Origin: a virus
IMG/VR virus record: IMGVR_UViG_3300021085_000142
Coordinates: 1-29,997 of that record
Strand: one strand, 5' to 3'
Length of the DNA: 29,997 bases
The position numbers and the translations under genes were made by a program. Shown here one piece after another: positions 1-8,366 of the stretch (within the stretch, counting starts at the first letter, position 1; each line of letters starts with the position of its first letter). Under the pieces are notes generated by a model. That model worked only from the letters and a program-made list of their open reading frames with translations, had not been told where the DNA came from and ran no database searches.

Positions 1-2
1 TA

Positions 3-1346
3 AATGAAAACGGTACTTTTGACAGCTTGGTAATTAGTGATCAAAGAGATGCAAATGATAGTATAAGTTCTTCAACTTATCCTACAGGTTTTTATCAAAC
101 ATTCGATGCAAAAATTACTAAACCATTTGCTGAATATTCAACAGGTGTTAACGATCAAAGAATAGAGCACAATGCAACAGGCAATACTAACTACGTGACA
201 GTTATTTGTGATGACTTAACTAGCGTTCCTACTATTGACTTAGCAAGTGCTACTTTGACAGAAAGCACCGCAGGTAGTTACAGATATATATCTGGAATTC
301 CATACTACAACACAGGAAACCCACAACTCACACTAAGTGGTGCATCACTTTCTAACTGGATTGGACAAGCATATAGAGATACAAACAATGTATTTGAAAT
401 TGCTAACGGTAATAATTCAGAAAGCACAAGCGGTGCTACTATTAGTACACAGTATAAAGGATATGCAGACCTAGAAGCAGTTTCTTATTTAACATCAGGT
501 ATACCAAATGCTAATACTGGATTTGGTTCGTCATATGCATTAGCAGACCAAACAATTAACATTACTACAAGTAGTGTTAAAGCAGTCGAAACGCTTAAAT
601 TTAAAGCGAATAATGTAAATGGTAGCTCAAACTATGCAGAACTAACAAACACCGCTGTACAGGTGCATACTGCTAATCCTACGGGTGTTTTAGAGGACGA
701 TATACCTGTAGCAAGTGGATTAGGTAACGGTGTAATTACTGATGACGGAATTCGTGTTGCTGACTTTATATCTTCTACTACAGATACTCCAGCAATATCA
801 AGTTCTACTAATTATATTTCTACACCATTCACTGGTGCAATTAGTGTAAGTGGAACACAAGAAGCAACTGTACGTTGGGGTGTACTAAAACATGATACTA
901 CTGATTATAGTACAGGCTATCTACCAGTAGGTCCTGATAGAAGCTCAGATACTGGAACACAGTATTTTACTTTTGCTTTCCGAAGACAAGTTGTTGCTAA
1001 CTTTAATATCAGTATAAACAGTACGGGTATTGCAGGACTATGGATTGCAGCACCAGGTACTGGTGTTGATACTGCAAGTGGATTAAATGGCTGGCTAGAC
1101 TGTACAAGTCAATATGCTGGTGCAGGTGTTCCAGGTAGTGATACTGGAAACGGAGGTAACGGAAGTGATGGTTGTGCGTTAACAGGTTCAGACACAGTAC
1201 CAACAGGTTCAAGTATTAATTCAAGTTATACAATGACACTAGGTAGTGAAAATATGAGTAATGCAACAAACAATGTTGTGTTAGTTAGAGTAGCACTAGC
1301 AAGCGGTAAGCAAATTACAAGCATATCTATCGGGGAGACTAGTTAA
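3..1346 (+). CDS. Virion structural / fibre-like protein, 5' end outside window
   Basis: The reading frame is open from the left edge (codons for NENGTFDSL precede the first possible TTG start at 27), so this is the C-terminal part of a larger protein; at least 448 residues are visible. The protein is rich in Ser, Thr, Asn and Gly, has almost no charged stretches and shows no membrane segment, as expected for a beta-rich phage fibre or baseplate appendage. The last ~100 residues carry a Gly-rich stretch with two cysteines (in LDCTSQ and DGCALTG). It ends in TAATG, overlapping the next gene by one base, so the two are translationally coupled and probably assemble together. Being a structural protein is inference from composition and from its place at the head of a fibre-gene block; I do not recognise a named T4 homologue. 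Confidence 0.6.
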   Translation, partial: NENGTFDSLVISDQRDANDSISSSTYPTGFYQTFDAKITKPFAEYSTGVNDQRIEHNATGNTNYVTVICDDLTSVPTIDLASATLTESTAGSYRYISGIPYYNTGNPQLTLSGASLSNWIGQAYRDTNNVFEIANGNNSESTSGATISTQYKGYADLEAVSYLTSGIPNANTGFGSSYALADQTINITTSSVKAVETLKFKANNVNGSSNYAELTNTAVQVHTANPTGVLEDDIPVASGLGNGVITDDGIRVADFISSTTDTPAISSSTNYISTPFTGAISVSGTQEATVRWGVLKHDTTDYSTGYLPVGPDRSSDTGTQYFTFAFRRQVVANFNISINSTGIAGLWIAAPGTGVDTASGLNGWLDCTSQYAGAGVPGSDTGNGGNGSDGCALTGSDTVPTGSSINSSYTMTLGSENMSNATNNVVLVRVALASGKQITSISIGETS

Positions 1347-2860
1347 TGGCAATTTCCGATAATCAAAAGTTAGACTATCTATTTAAGAAAGTTGGTTTTG
1401 GTGCAACCAAAACTGATACTAATTCTAACAAACTTGCTGCCAACGAAAGTTTACCAAGTCCGTTATTAATACGTGGTGATACAATTTGGGCAGAATCTGG
1501 TAGTATTCCTTCAGTTAAGCCCAGTACTACAACAAGCCCAGTAACAATACAAACGGCTGTTGAAGCAACTGCTGATATTACTGCAAGTACTAATAGAACT
1601 TGGAAAACAGGAGTAACAGATTGGATTCCAACTGAATTTGGTGCAACATATCTTGTAAATGTTTATATTCATACCAGCGGTGATGCCGCAGGTGCTGAGT
1701 CATTATCTAACAAAGTTTTTACAACTGGTAGTGGTAACAATGACGAATGGTTCTTTGATTATCAGTCAGGTGTATTAAACTTTATTGGCACAAACTTACC
1801 GGATGGTGTAAACTTCTCAGGTAAGAGTGTTTATATATCTGGTGCAACATATTCTGGAACTAAAGGTACTGCATCATCGAGTGTATCCGCTGACATTACT
1901 GCATTACAAACAGATGTAGCTAATATAATATCAAACACAGATCCAGCAGCATTAGACTCGTTTACAGAAATTGTAAATAATCTACCGTCATTATCAGTTG
2001 AAGAAATAAATGATCCAACATCAAACGTAAGTGTATCAGATGTAACAGGACTAAAATTTGATGTCGATGGTGGTTTTGCATTAACAGACAACAGTGATGG
2101 TACAGTTACAATTACACTTGAGTCAACGTTTAAAACGTGGCATGTTTACGATACAGTTAGTGATACAACACCAACTGATATTGTTGCAAGTGCAGTTGAC
2201 GAAATTGATATACGTGCTGGTAATAATATTACACTTACTCCAGTTACTACTACTGGTTCCAAAGGAATAACAATTGCTAGTGATATTAGTGATTTATTAG
2301 ACCTTGGTATAAGTGATGGTACAGTTGGTCAAGTATTACAAACAGATGGTAATGGTAATTTCTCGTTTACAGATAATAGTATTACATCTAATTCAATTCC
2401 TGCTTCTCAAGAATTTACAGGAGATGGATCAACAGTTGATTACACATTAACAGACTCGCCAGCAGATGAAGAATCTATAGACGTTTATGTAAATGATGTT
2501 TTGCAACGTCCTAGTATATACTCGTTAAGTGGAACAACATTATCATTCAATGAGACTCCTGCTAATAATGATGAGATTTATGTTAAGTATAGATATCCAA
2601 ATGCAACAAATGTAAGTTTAGTGAATAACTCTGTAGAAAACCAACACTTAGATTTGATATATACTAGTAACCAGTATACAGGAGACAATACTACAACGCA
2701 ATATACTATTCCAACTGGACACACAGTTGATAGCGTATTAGCCATAGTAGATGGATTAATTTTGCAACCAACTGAATATAGTATTAGTGGTACAACTTTA
2801 ACATTTACAACTGCTCCGTCAACTAGTTCAACAGTTGACTTTAGATATTTCCCAATTTAA
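1346..2860 (+). CDS. Virion structural protein, baseplate/fibre type, with tandem C-terminal beta modules
   Basis: 504 residues, with the ATG overlapping the previous stop (TAATG). The N-terminus (KLDYLFKKVGFG, then KLAANESLPSPLLIRGDTIW) resembles structural proteins of T4-like marine myophages that I know only as uncharacterised virion proteins. Around residues 200-220 there is a diverged copy of the ALDxxxE module found in the downstream fibre genes. The C-terminus holds two tandem modules (about residues 352-430 and 435-504), each with the pattern [FY]TGD..T..YT......V.V.VD...LQ.P..YS[IL]SGTTL.F...P. The same module occurs near residue 690 of the next gene. It probably belongs to the fibre or baseplate periphery and is co-transcribed with the gene upstream. 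The specific position in the virion is not determinable. Confidence 0.6.
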   Translation: MAISDNQKLDYLFKKVGFGATKTDTNSNKLAANESLPSPLLIRGDTIWAESGSIPSVKPSTTTSPVTIQTAVEATADITASTNRTWKTGVTDWIPTEFGATYLVNVYIHTSGDAAGAESLSNKVFTTGSGNNDEWFFDYQSGVLNFIGTNLPDGVNFSGKSVYISGATYSGTKGTASSSVSADITALQTDVANIISNTDPAALDSFTEIVNNLPSLSVEEINDPTSNVSVSDVTGLKFDVDGGFALTDNSDGTVTITLESTFKTWHVYDTVSDTTPTDIVASAVDEIDIRAGNNITLTPVTTTGSKGITIASDISDLLDLGISDGTVGQVLQTDGNGNFSFTDNSITSNSIPASQEFTGDGSTVDYTLTDSPADEESIDVYVNDVLQRPSIYSLSGTTLSFNETPANNDEIYVKYRYPNATNVSLVNNSVENQHLDLIYTSNQYTGDNTTTQYTIPTGHTVDSVLAIVDGLILQPTEYSISGTTLTFTTAPSTSSTVDFRYFPI

Positions 2861-2916
2861 GGAAATATTTTTTTAAAATCAGAGTTCACAAATAACTTAA
2901 TTCCAGTCAGATAAAG

Positions 2917-2924
2917 CTAAATAC
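2917..2924 (+). promoter_or_regulatory. T4-type late promoter (CTAAATAC)
   Basis: CTAAATAC matches the ATAAATAC pattern seen before other late genes in this window except for its first base. It lies about 110 bases upstream of the ATG at 3034, giving an unusually long leader. There is no -35 element, as expected for sliding-clamp-dependent late promoters. Confidence 0.55.
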
Positions 2925-2928
2925 ATTG

Positions 2929-3021
2929 CACGGGTACTTACCTGTGTGTTAATTGCGGAGTTCATATACCGCAGTTGACCTTTCCTTATAAAGATTATAG
3001 GGAAATCAAATATATTTGATT
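2929..3021 (+). promoter_or_regulatory. Structured mRNA leader with three hairpins
   Basis: Three inverted repeats lie between the late promoter and the ribosome binding site: 2929-2935/2940-2946 (CACGGGT/ACCTGTG, one G-T wobble, 4-base loop), 2954-2958/2969-2973 (TGCGG/CCGCA) and 3004-3010/3015-3021 (AATCAAA/TTTGATT, loop TATA). The first begins at about the predicted transcript start. The last ends one base before the GGAG Shine-Dalgarno at 3022-3025. A role in mRNA stability or translation control is inference. Confidence 0.5.
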
Positions 3022-3033
3022 GGAGAAATCTAT

Positions 3034-5661
3034 ATGGCTTTTAGACAAATTAAAACTCCTGCTCTAGCAGATCAGGCAGTTATCACAGCCAAGCTAGACG
3101 TTACAGCAGTTTCAGGCCACTCTGCGGTTACATCGCTTATCGGTGCAGACGAATTACTAGTTCACGATTCAGCAAACAGTGCCTTGAAAAAGATCACTTC
3201 TGCTAACTTTATTGGTAACTTTGATACTGACGATATTTCAGAAGGTTCAAGTAACTTATACTACACTGACGCACGTGTTGAGTCAGCAGTAGACGGTTAT
3301 ATTACTGGTGGAACAGGTGTTACAGTATCATCTGGTGCTATTTCTATTGGACAGGACGTTGCCACAACAGCAAACGTAACGTTCAATAACGTTTCTGTTG
3401 ATGGTACTTTATCAACAGACGACATTACAGCAGCAACAGTAACGGCTTCAGGCAACATGATTGTTGGTGGTAACTTAACAGTTCAGGGTACAACTACATC
3501 AGTTGACTCAACAACAGTTCAGATTGGTGATAACATTCTAGAACTAAACAAAGACGCAACATCAGGTACAGTAGATGCTGGACTTAAAGTTGTACGTGGA
3601 TCAGATGGCGACAAGTCGTTTATCTGGGACGAAACAAACGATCGTTGGTCAACAGACGGCGAAAATATTGCGGCAGCTTCATTAATTGGTAACGTAGTTG
3701 GTAATGTAACTGGTACAGTTTCATCAATTGCTAACCATGACACTGATGACTTAGCTGAAGGTTCAACTAACCTTTTCTTTACAACTGCACGTTTCGACGC
3801 ACAGTTGGCAGCATCTGATTCAGATGATTTAGCTGAAGGTTCAACTAACCTTTACTACACAGACGCAAGAGCTAACTCGGCTTGGGATACTAAGTTCGCG
3901 GCAGCAGATACAGACGGTCTGTCAGAAGGTTCAAGTAACCTTTACTACACTAACGCAAGAGCAGATGCCAGAATAGCAGCAGCTTCAGTTGGTGACTTAG
4001 CAGACGTTGATATCTCATCAATCGCAGGCGGTAATACTATCGTTTGGGATGGTGCAAACAACACATTTACAACTGCAGATCACTTTGATTCGGCAGACTT
4101 TGCGGCAGCGATTGCGGCAATTGACTCAGATGACATTTCAGAAGGTGCAGGAAATCTGTACTTTACGAATGCAAGAGCACGTGGTGCCATAAGTGCAGGT
4201 GGTGATTTATCATATAACTCATCTACTGGTGTTATGTCATTCACACAAAGAACTAACTCACAAGTTGAAGCTTTAGCAAAAGGTGCCTTAAGTGCATCTG
4301 GCGATTTATCATATAACTCAACTACGGGTGCATTCTCAGTAACAACATATAAAGATGCAGATTGGGATACTAAGATGGCGGCGGCTGATACAGACGACCT
4401 ATCTGAAGGTTCAAGTAACTTATACTTCACAGATGCTCGTGTAGCCTCTTACCTTTCTAGTAACTCATATGCAACAGAAACATATGTTGATACAGCAGTA
4501 CAGGCAGTTATTGACTCAGCTCCAGCAGCTTTAGATACATTGAACGAATTAGCGGCAGCACTAGGTGATGACGCCAACTTCGCAGGTACAATGACAACAT
4601 CTTTAGCAGGCAAGTTAGCACTAGCTGGTGGAACAATGACTGGCGACATCGCAATGGGTTCAAACTCAATTACAGGTCTTGCAGCTCCGGCAGCAGGTGG
4701 CGATGCAACTAACAAAACTTATGTTGATGGTGAAGTTACATCAATCAACAGCACAATCTCAGCGTTAGACACTGATGATATTGCTGAAGGTTCAAGTAAC
4801 TTATATTATACATCAACACGTGGTGAAGCAATGTTTGATACAAAGATTGCAGCAGCTTCAATTGACGATCTTTCAGACGTTGATACAACAGGTGCAGCAG
4901 CTGATAAGGTTCTGAAATATGATGCCGTAAACAGCAAATGGATCGTTGGTGATGCAGCAGCAACAGTCTTAACATTAACTGATGTTACAGACAACGATTA
5001 CACAAGTAAAGCAGGTTATGTTTTACAAGTTAACACTGGCTCAACTGCTATGGAACTTAAAGATCCAGCAACAGTTGTATGGGGTTCACAAGAACGTGTA
5101 ATATTAAACGGTGCGGGTACGGCAACTTACTCACTAGGCTTTACTGGCTCACAGAGTCATGCTATGGTGTTTGTAGGTGGTGTTATCCAGGATCCAACAA
5201 CTCACTACACTATTACTGGTTCATCAATTACATTTACGTCAAACATTCCATCAGGAACACAGGCAGTTGTAATTAACCCAGCAGTAGCTTCAGTTCCATA
5301 CTTACAACCGGCTTCAGTAACAGCTGATAAACTAGGTGCAAGCGTTAAAGCGTATGTACAAGGTTCAGATGTATCTGTAACAGGTTCAACTACTATTGAT
5401 ACTTTTGCAGGCGGTACATACCGTTCAGCTAAGTACATCATTCAAGTAGATAATGGATCAGGCGACTACGAAACAAGAGAAGCATTGGTTGTACACGACG
5501 GTACAAATGCATACATCACTGAATATGCGATGGTTTATACCGGATCAGATTTATTGGGTGATGCAAGTGTTACTATGTCGGGCAGCGATGTTTTACTTCA
5601 GTACACACCAACTTCGGGTTCAGTCACAGTGAAAGTTATTGCAACTTACATTGATGTCTAA
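3034..5661 (+). CDS. Large repeat-containing tail-fibre-like protein
   Basis: 875 residues. The ATG at 3034 is chosen because GGAG sits at 3022-3025; the upstream in-frame TTG at 3016 lies inside a hairpin and has no ribosome site. The protein contains seven copies of a ~20-residue motif, D[ST]D[DG][ILa]-[SA]EG[SA]-NL[YF][YF]T-[AT]R, spread from residue ~64 to ~590. It also has one LDTLNELAAALGDDANF module around residues 495-511, followed by AGGTMTGD, a pattern common in phage fibres. Near residues 690-750 there is a copy of the beta module that ends the preceding protein. The C-terminus (ending VKVIATYIDV) lacks the S74 chaperone found in the next three genes. It is a likely trimeric adhesin shaft or fibre; the family assignment rests on repeats and context. 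Confidence 0.7.
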   Translation: MAFRQIKTPALADQAVITAKLDVTAVSGHSAVTSLIGADELLVHDSANSALKKITSANFIGNFDTDDISEGSSNLYYTDARVESAVDGYITGGTGVTVSSGAISIGQDVATTANVTFNNVSVDGTLSTDDITAATVTASGNMIVGGNLTVQGTTTSVDSTTVQIGDNILELNKDATSGTVDAGLKVVRGSDGDKSFIWDETNDRWSTDGENIAAASLIGNVVGNVTGTVSSIANHDTDDLAEGSTNLFFTTARFDAQLAASDSDDLAEGSTNLYYTDARANSAWDTKFAAADTDGLSEGSSNLYYTNARADARIAAASVGDLADVDISSIAGGNTIVWDGANNTFTTADHFDSADFAAAIAAIDSDDISEGAGNLYFTNARARGAISAGGDLSYNSSTGVMSFTQRTNSQVEALAKGALSASGDLSYNSTTGAFSVTTYKDADWDTKMAAADTDDLSEGSSNLYFTDARVASYLSSNSYATETYVDTAVQAVIDSAPAALDTLNELAAALGDDANFAGTMTTSLAGKLALAGGTMTGDIAMGSNSITGLAAPAAGGDATNKTYVDGEVTSINSTISALDTDDIAEGSSNLYYTSTRGEAMFDTKIAAASIDDLSDVDTTGAAADKVLKYDAVNSKWIVGDAAATVLTLTDVTDNDYTSKAGYVLQVNTGSTAMELKDPATVVWGSQERVILNGAGTATYSLGFTGSQSHAMVFVGGVIQDPTTHYTITGSSITFTSNIPSGTQAVVINPAVASVPYLQPASVTADKLGASVKAYVQGSDVSVTGSTTIDTFAGGTYRSAKYIIQVDNGSGDYETREALVVHDGTNAYITEYAMVYTGSDLLGDASVTMSGSDVLLQYTPTSGSVTVKVIATYIDV

Positions 5662-5676
5662 GACCTAAAAAAACTC

Positions 5677-5731
5677 GGGGCGTTGTGAAAGCAACGTCCC
5701 ATTAATTGGAAACTGCAAATATTAGCAGTTT
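5677..5731 (+). terminator. Hairpin pair after the large fibre gene, probable terminator/RNA-end structure
   Basis: The first stem, 5677-5685/5692-5700 (GGGGCGTTG / CAACGTCCC, nine pairs with one wobble), has the loop TGAAAG. It is followed by ATTAATT rather than a long T run, so termination may be partial. A second perfect seven-pair stem, AAACTGC/GCAGTTT, lies at 5710-5716/5725-5731. The loop TGAAAG is identical to that of the strong terminator at 6838. Confidence 0.6.
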
Positions 5732-5748
5732 ACAGTTAAAGAAAAGAA

Positions 5749-5756
5749 ATAAATAT
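5749..5756 (+). promoter_or_regulatory. T4-type late promoter (ATAAATAT)
   Basis: ATAAATAT lies just downstream of the hairpin pair and 48 bases upstream of the next ATG, so the transcription unit is reset here. There is no -35 hexamer. Confidence 0.65.
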
Positions 5757-5803
5757 CGATACTCTATGTATTGATAACTTTTTTGCAAAAAAGGAGTCAT
5801 AAA

Positions 5804-6820
5804 ATGGCACAAAGAAAATTTATAATTGACGGTGGATTTAAAACTGATGATGCTTCTGAGCTATTAGCTAACTTGACTATGGGTGGTACAATTGACATGG
5901 ATGATAACAAGGTTATTCAAGTCGCGACACCAACTGTTGGTACAGATGCAGCTAATAAGACTTATGCAGACACAGTGGCAGCACAAGCCGTAACAGATGC
6001 AGGAACGGCTGCAACAAACGCCGATACTGCATTGCAAACATCATTGCAAACTTATGCAGATACAGCCGAAGCAGATGCAATAGCAACTGCGGCTACAGAT
6101 GCAACATCTAAAGCAAACGCAGCCCAGGCGGCAGCAGAAGCAACGGCGGCAGGTGCAAACACAGCCCTACAAACTGCTATGGAATCATATGCAGATACAG
6201 CCGAAGCAGACGCAATAGCAACTGCATCAGCAGACGCAAGTTCTAAAGCAGATGCGGCAGAGACAGCAGCAAATGGTTATACTGATACTGCGGTAGCTAA
6301 CTTAGTTGATTCAGCTCCAGGTTCACTTGATACACTAAATGAACTTGCGGCGGCACTAGGTGACGATGCCAACTATGCAGCATCAGTTACATCAGCAATT
6401 GCGGCAGCTCAAACAGCAGCTCAAAACTATGCAGATGCAAACGATGCCAACACAACTTACTCAGCTGGTAACGGCTTGACGTTAAGTGGCACTGAATTTA
6501 CAATGAGTGGTTCATATACTGGTAGCTTTACAGCAACTGGTGATATTATTGCTTATTCAGATGATAGCTTAAAAACTAACGTTCAAGTTATCGACGGTGC
6601 ATTAGGTAAAGTTGAAGCAATTCGCGGTGTTACATTTGAAAGAATTGCAGACGGTTCAGTATCAACAGGTGTTATTGCCCAGGAACTTAAAGAAGTACTT
6701 CCTGAAGCAGTACATACAGATGCAGAAGGTCTACATTCAGTAGCATACGGAAACATTACAGGTCTATTAATTGAAGCGGTTAAGGAATTATCGGCTCAAG
6801 TAGCAGAACTTAAAAAGTAA
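5804..6820 (+). CDS. Tail fibre/spike protein with C-terminal Peptidase_S74 chaperone (copy 1)
   Basis: 338 residues. The start at 5804 has AAGGAG at 5791-5796; the in-frame TTG at 5771 has none. The N-terminus is followed by a long Ala/Thr/Asp-rich heptad-like region (residues ~50-165) with repeats of YADTAEADAIAT, which looks like a trimeric coiled coil. Next come a LDTLNELAAALGDDANY module and then a Peptidase_S74 domain at ~248-338. S74 domains act as intramolecular chaperones that trimerise the fibre and then cut themselves off. The Ser-x4-Lys dyad expected for self-cleavage is present (S252, K257), as are GVIAQE and the closing LLIEAVKE. It is the first of three consecutive S74 fibre genes. 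It may be a short side fibre or accessory spike; which receptor it binds is unknown. Confidence 0.8.
   Translation: MAQRKFIIDGGFKTDDASELLANLTMGGTIDMDDNKVIQVATPTVGTDAANKTYADTVAAQAVTDAGTAATNADTALQTSLQTYADTAEADAIATAATDATSKANAAQAAAEATAAGANTALQTAMESYADTAEADAIATASADASSKADAAETAANGYTDTAVANLVDSAPGSLDTLNELAAALGDDANYAASVTSAIAAAQTAAQNYADANDANTTYSAGNGLTLSGTEFTMSGSYTGSFTATGDIIAYSDDSLKTNVQVIDGALGKVEAIRGVTFERIADGSVSTGVIAQELKEVLPEAVHTDAEGLHSVAYGNITGLLIEAVKELSAQVAELKK
6048..6081 (+). repeat. 34-base block identical to 8611-8644
   Basis: This stretch, encoding the end of ETYADTAEADAI-like coiled-coil sequence, is base-for-base identical to 8611-8644 in the third S74 fibre gene, although the genes otherwise differ at many synonymous sites. 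A near copy starts at about 6186 in the same gene. Confidence 0.75.
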
Positions 6821-6837
6821 TTAGTTTTACTAACATT

Positions 6838-6866
6838 AAAAGCAGGGTGAAAGCCCTGCTTTTTTT
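6838..6866 (+). terminator. Strong intrinsic terminator
   Basis: The ten-pair stem 6838-6847/6854-6863 (AAAAGCAGGG / CCCTGCTTTT) has the loop TGAAAG and a T run at 6860-6866. It closes the first S74 fibre unit. Confidence 0.9.
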
Positions 6867-6902
6867 ATGGCTGATTAAAACTTCTGTTAAAACTTCTTAT
6901 TT

Positions 6903-6911
6903 GATAAATAC
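6903..6911 (+). promoter_or_regulatory. T4-type late promoter (GATAAATAC)
   Basis: GATAAATAC lies 27 bases upstream of the ATG at 6938 and directly after the terminator. Confidence 0.75.
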
Positions 6912-6937
6912 TACTATAATTAAAGGAATTTACTATT

Positions 6938-8338
6938 ATGGCATTTAGAGGAATACAATCAACTAATATAATCAGCACAGAAGTTGGAATAACAGACCCA
7001 CTTCTCATATTGAATAAAGATGGGTCAACAGCAGTTGATGTTGGATTTTTAGGTAAAATAGGATCTACATCATATACAGGACTTGTTAAAGATAGTACTA
7101 CAGAAGATTTTCTTTTAATAAAATCAATTAATTTAGCTTCAAGCTCAGTTAACAGTATTGATGCTACAGATTTAAGTTTAGTAAAAGGTGATCTTATAGT
7201 AGACACAGTCACAGGTGATCTAATAGGTGATGTAACAGGACAAGTAAGTGATATTAGTAATTTCAACACAAACAGTTTAACGGAAGGTTCAAGTAACCTT
7301 TACTACACAACAACACGAGCAGATGCAGATTTTGATACTAGGATTGCAACTAAAAATACAGACAATTTAAGCGAAGGTTCAACTAATCTATATTACACAA
7401 ATGCTAGAGCAGATGCAAGAGCACAATTAAAATTTGATGAACTAGTAGGTGCTGCTCCTTCGGCATTAAACACACTAGATGAGTTGGCTGCAGCACTTGG
7501 AGATGACGCTAACTTTAGTACAACTGTTACAAACAGTATTGCCGCAAAACTACCACTAGCTGGTGGTACACTTACAGGTGATTTGTCAGTATCAGCCAAT
7601 GTTTATTTAACAGCAGGAGTTGATGCAAGAATACAGTTAGGCACTAGTGGATCGGGTGCAAATAGTGACAGTGATAATAGTGTATATGTTCGCGGCAATG
7701 ATGATCACTTAATTTTGGGTGCAGCAGGCAACGGTAGTATTAGTTTAAAAGAGAATGCTGATACACGCATGTACATTGCAACAGGTGGCAACACTGGTAT
7801 TGGAACAACTAGTCCAGGAGCAAAATTGTCAGTAAATGGACTGGCTGCATTAGCTAATTTAGGCGGAGGTAGTACAGGCTCAGCAGCATTGTATGTAAAC
7901 AGTACAAGTGGACATGTTGGTGAATTAATTCAAGTATTGAAAAATGGTACTACAAAAATGCACATGGCAAATGATGGTAAACTTGGATTAGGTACAAGTA
8001 GTCCAACAGAAGTGCTACATGTTGTAGGAAGTATATTAGCAACTGCTGATATTACTGCTTACTCAGATGATAGTTTAAAAACAAATGTACAAGTAATTGA
8101 CAATGCAGTAGGTAAAGTAGAACAACTACGAGGAGTAACATTTGATCGTATAGAAGATGGATCTACGTCTACTGGTGTTATTGCACAAGAACTCAAAGAA
8201 GTACTTCCGGAAGCAGTACACACAGATGAACAAGGAGTACACTCTGTTGCATATGGTAATGTTGTTGGCTTATTAATTGAAGCAATTAAAGAACAACAGA
8301 AACAAATTGATGAACTTATAAAAGCTAATAAGTCATAA
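6938..8338 (+). CDS. Tail fibre/spike protein with C-terminal Peptidase_S74 chaperone (copy 2)
   Basis: 466 residues, ribosome site AAAGGA at 6922-6927. The order is: an N-terminal region (MAFRGIQSTNI...) with an MAFR start like the large fibre gene; two EGS-NLYYT repeats around residues 110-165; a LDELAAALGDDANF module with AGGTLTGDLS; a middle region (about 225-360) with GIGTTSP, then a second LGTSSPTEVLHV element, motifs common in S74 fibres; and a Peptidase_S74 domain at ~372-466. The Ser-x4-Lys dyad is S376/K381. The S74 domain is very close to that of the preceding gene in protein sequence (TNVQVID, STGVIAQELKEVLPEAVHTD) but differs at many silent sites. The likely role is a receptor-binding fibre or short spike. 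Confidence 0.8.
   Translation: MAFRGIQSTNIISTEVGITDPLLILNKDGSTAVDVGFLGKIGSTSYTGLVKDSTTEDFLLIKSINLASSSVNSIDATDLSLVKGDLIVDTVTGDLIGDVTGQVSDISNFNTNSLTEGSSNLYYTTTRADADFDTRIATKNTDNLSEGSTNLYYTNARADARAQLKFDELVGAAPSALNTLDELAAALGDDANFSTTVTNSIAAKLPLAGGTLTGDLSVSANVYLTAGVDARIQLGTSGSGANSDSDNSVYVRGNDDHLILGAAGNGSISLKENADTRMYIATGGNTGIGTTSPGAKLSVNGLAALANLGGGSTGSAALYVNSTSGHVGELIQVLKNGTTKMHMANDGKLGLGTSSPTEVLHVVGSILATADITAYSDDSLKTNVQVIDNAVGKVEQLRGVTFDRIEDGSTSTGVIAQELKEVLPEAVHTDEQGVHSVAYGNVVGLLIEAIKEQQKQIDELIKANKS
7283..7308 (+). repeat. 26-base block identical to 3925-3950
   Basis: The DNA coding for EGSSNLYYT is identical over 26 bases to positions 3925-3950 of the large fibre gene, linking two different genes 3.4 kb apart. 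Confidence 0.75.
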
Positions 8339-8342
8339 ATAC
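8335..8342 (+). promoter_or_regulatory. T4-type late promoter overlapping a stop codon (ATAAATAC)
   Basis: ATAAATAC contains the TAA stop (8336-8338) of the preceding fibre gene and lies 24 bases upstream of the next ATG, so promoter and stop codon share bases. Confidence 0.7.
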
Positions 8343-8366
8343 ATTAAATAGAACGGAGAAAGAGCG

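Noticed and set aside
27-1346. Start of the first gene at the TTG at 27
   Set aside because: The same frame is open to the window edge and no ribosome binding site precedes position 27, so the true start lies outside.
4080-4715. Minus-strand open frames of 88-116 codons in the fibre gene
   Set aside because: They are opposite the repeated low-complexity coding sequence of the large fibre gene, lack ribosome sites, and follow from its codon bias.
3223-4830. Regularly spaced direct repeats resembling a CRISPR array
   Set aside because: Spacing is irregular, repeats differ in bases but keep the same amino acids, and they lie in one long coding frame.
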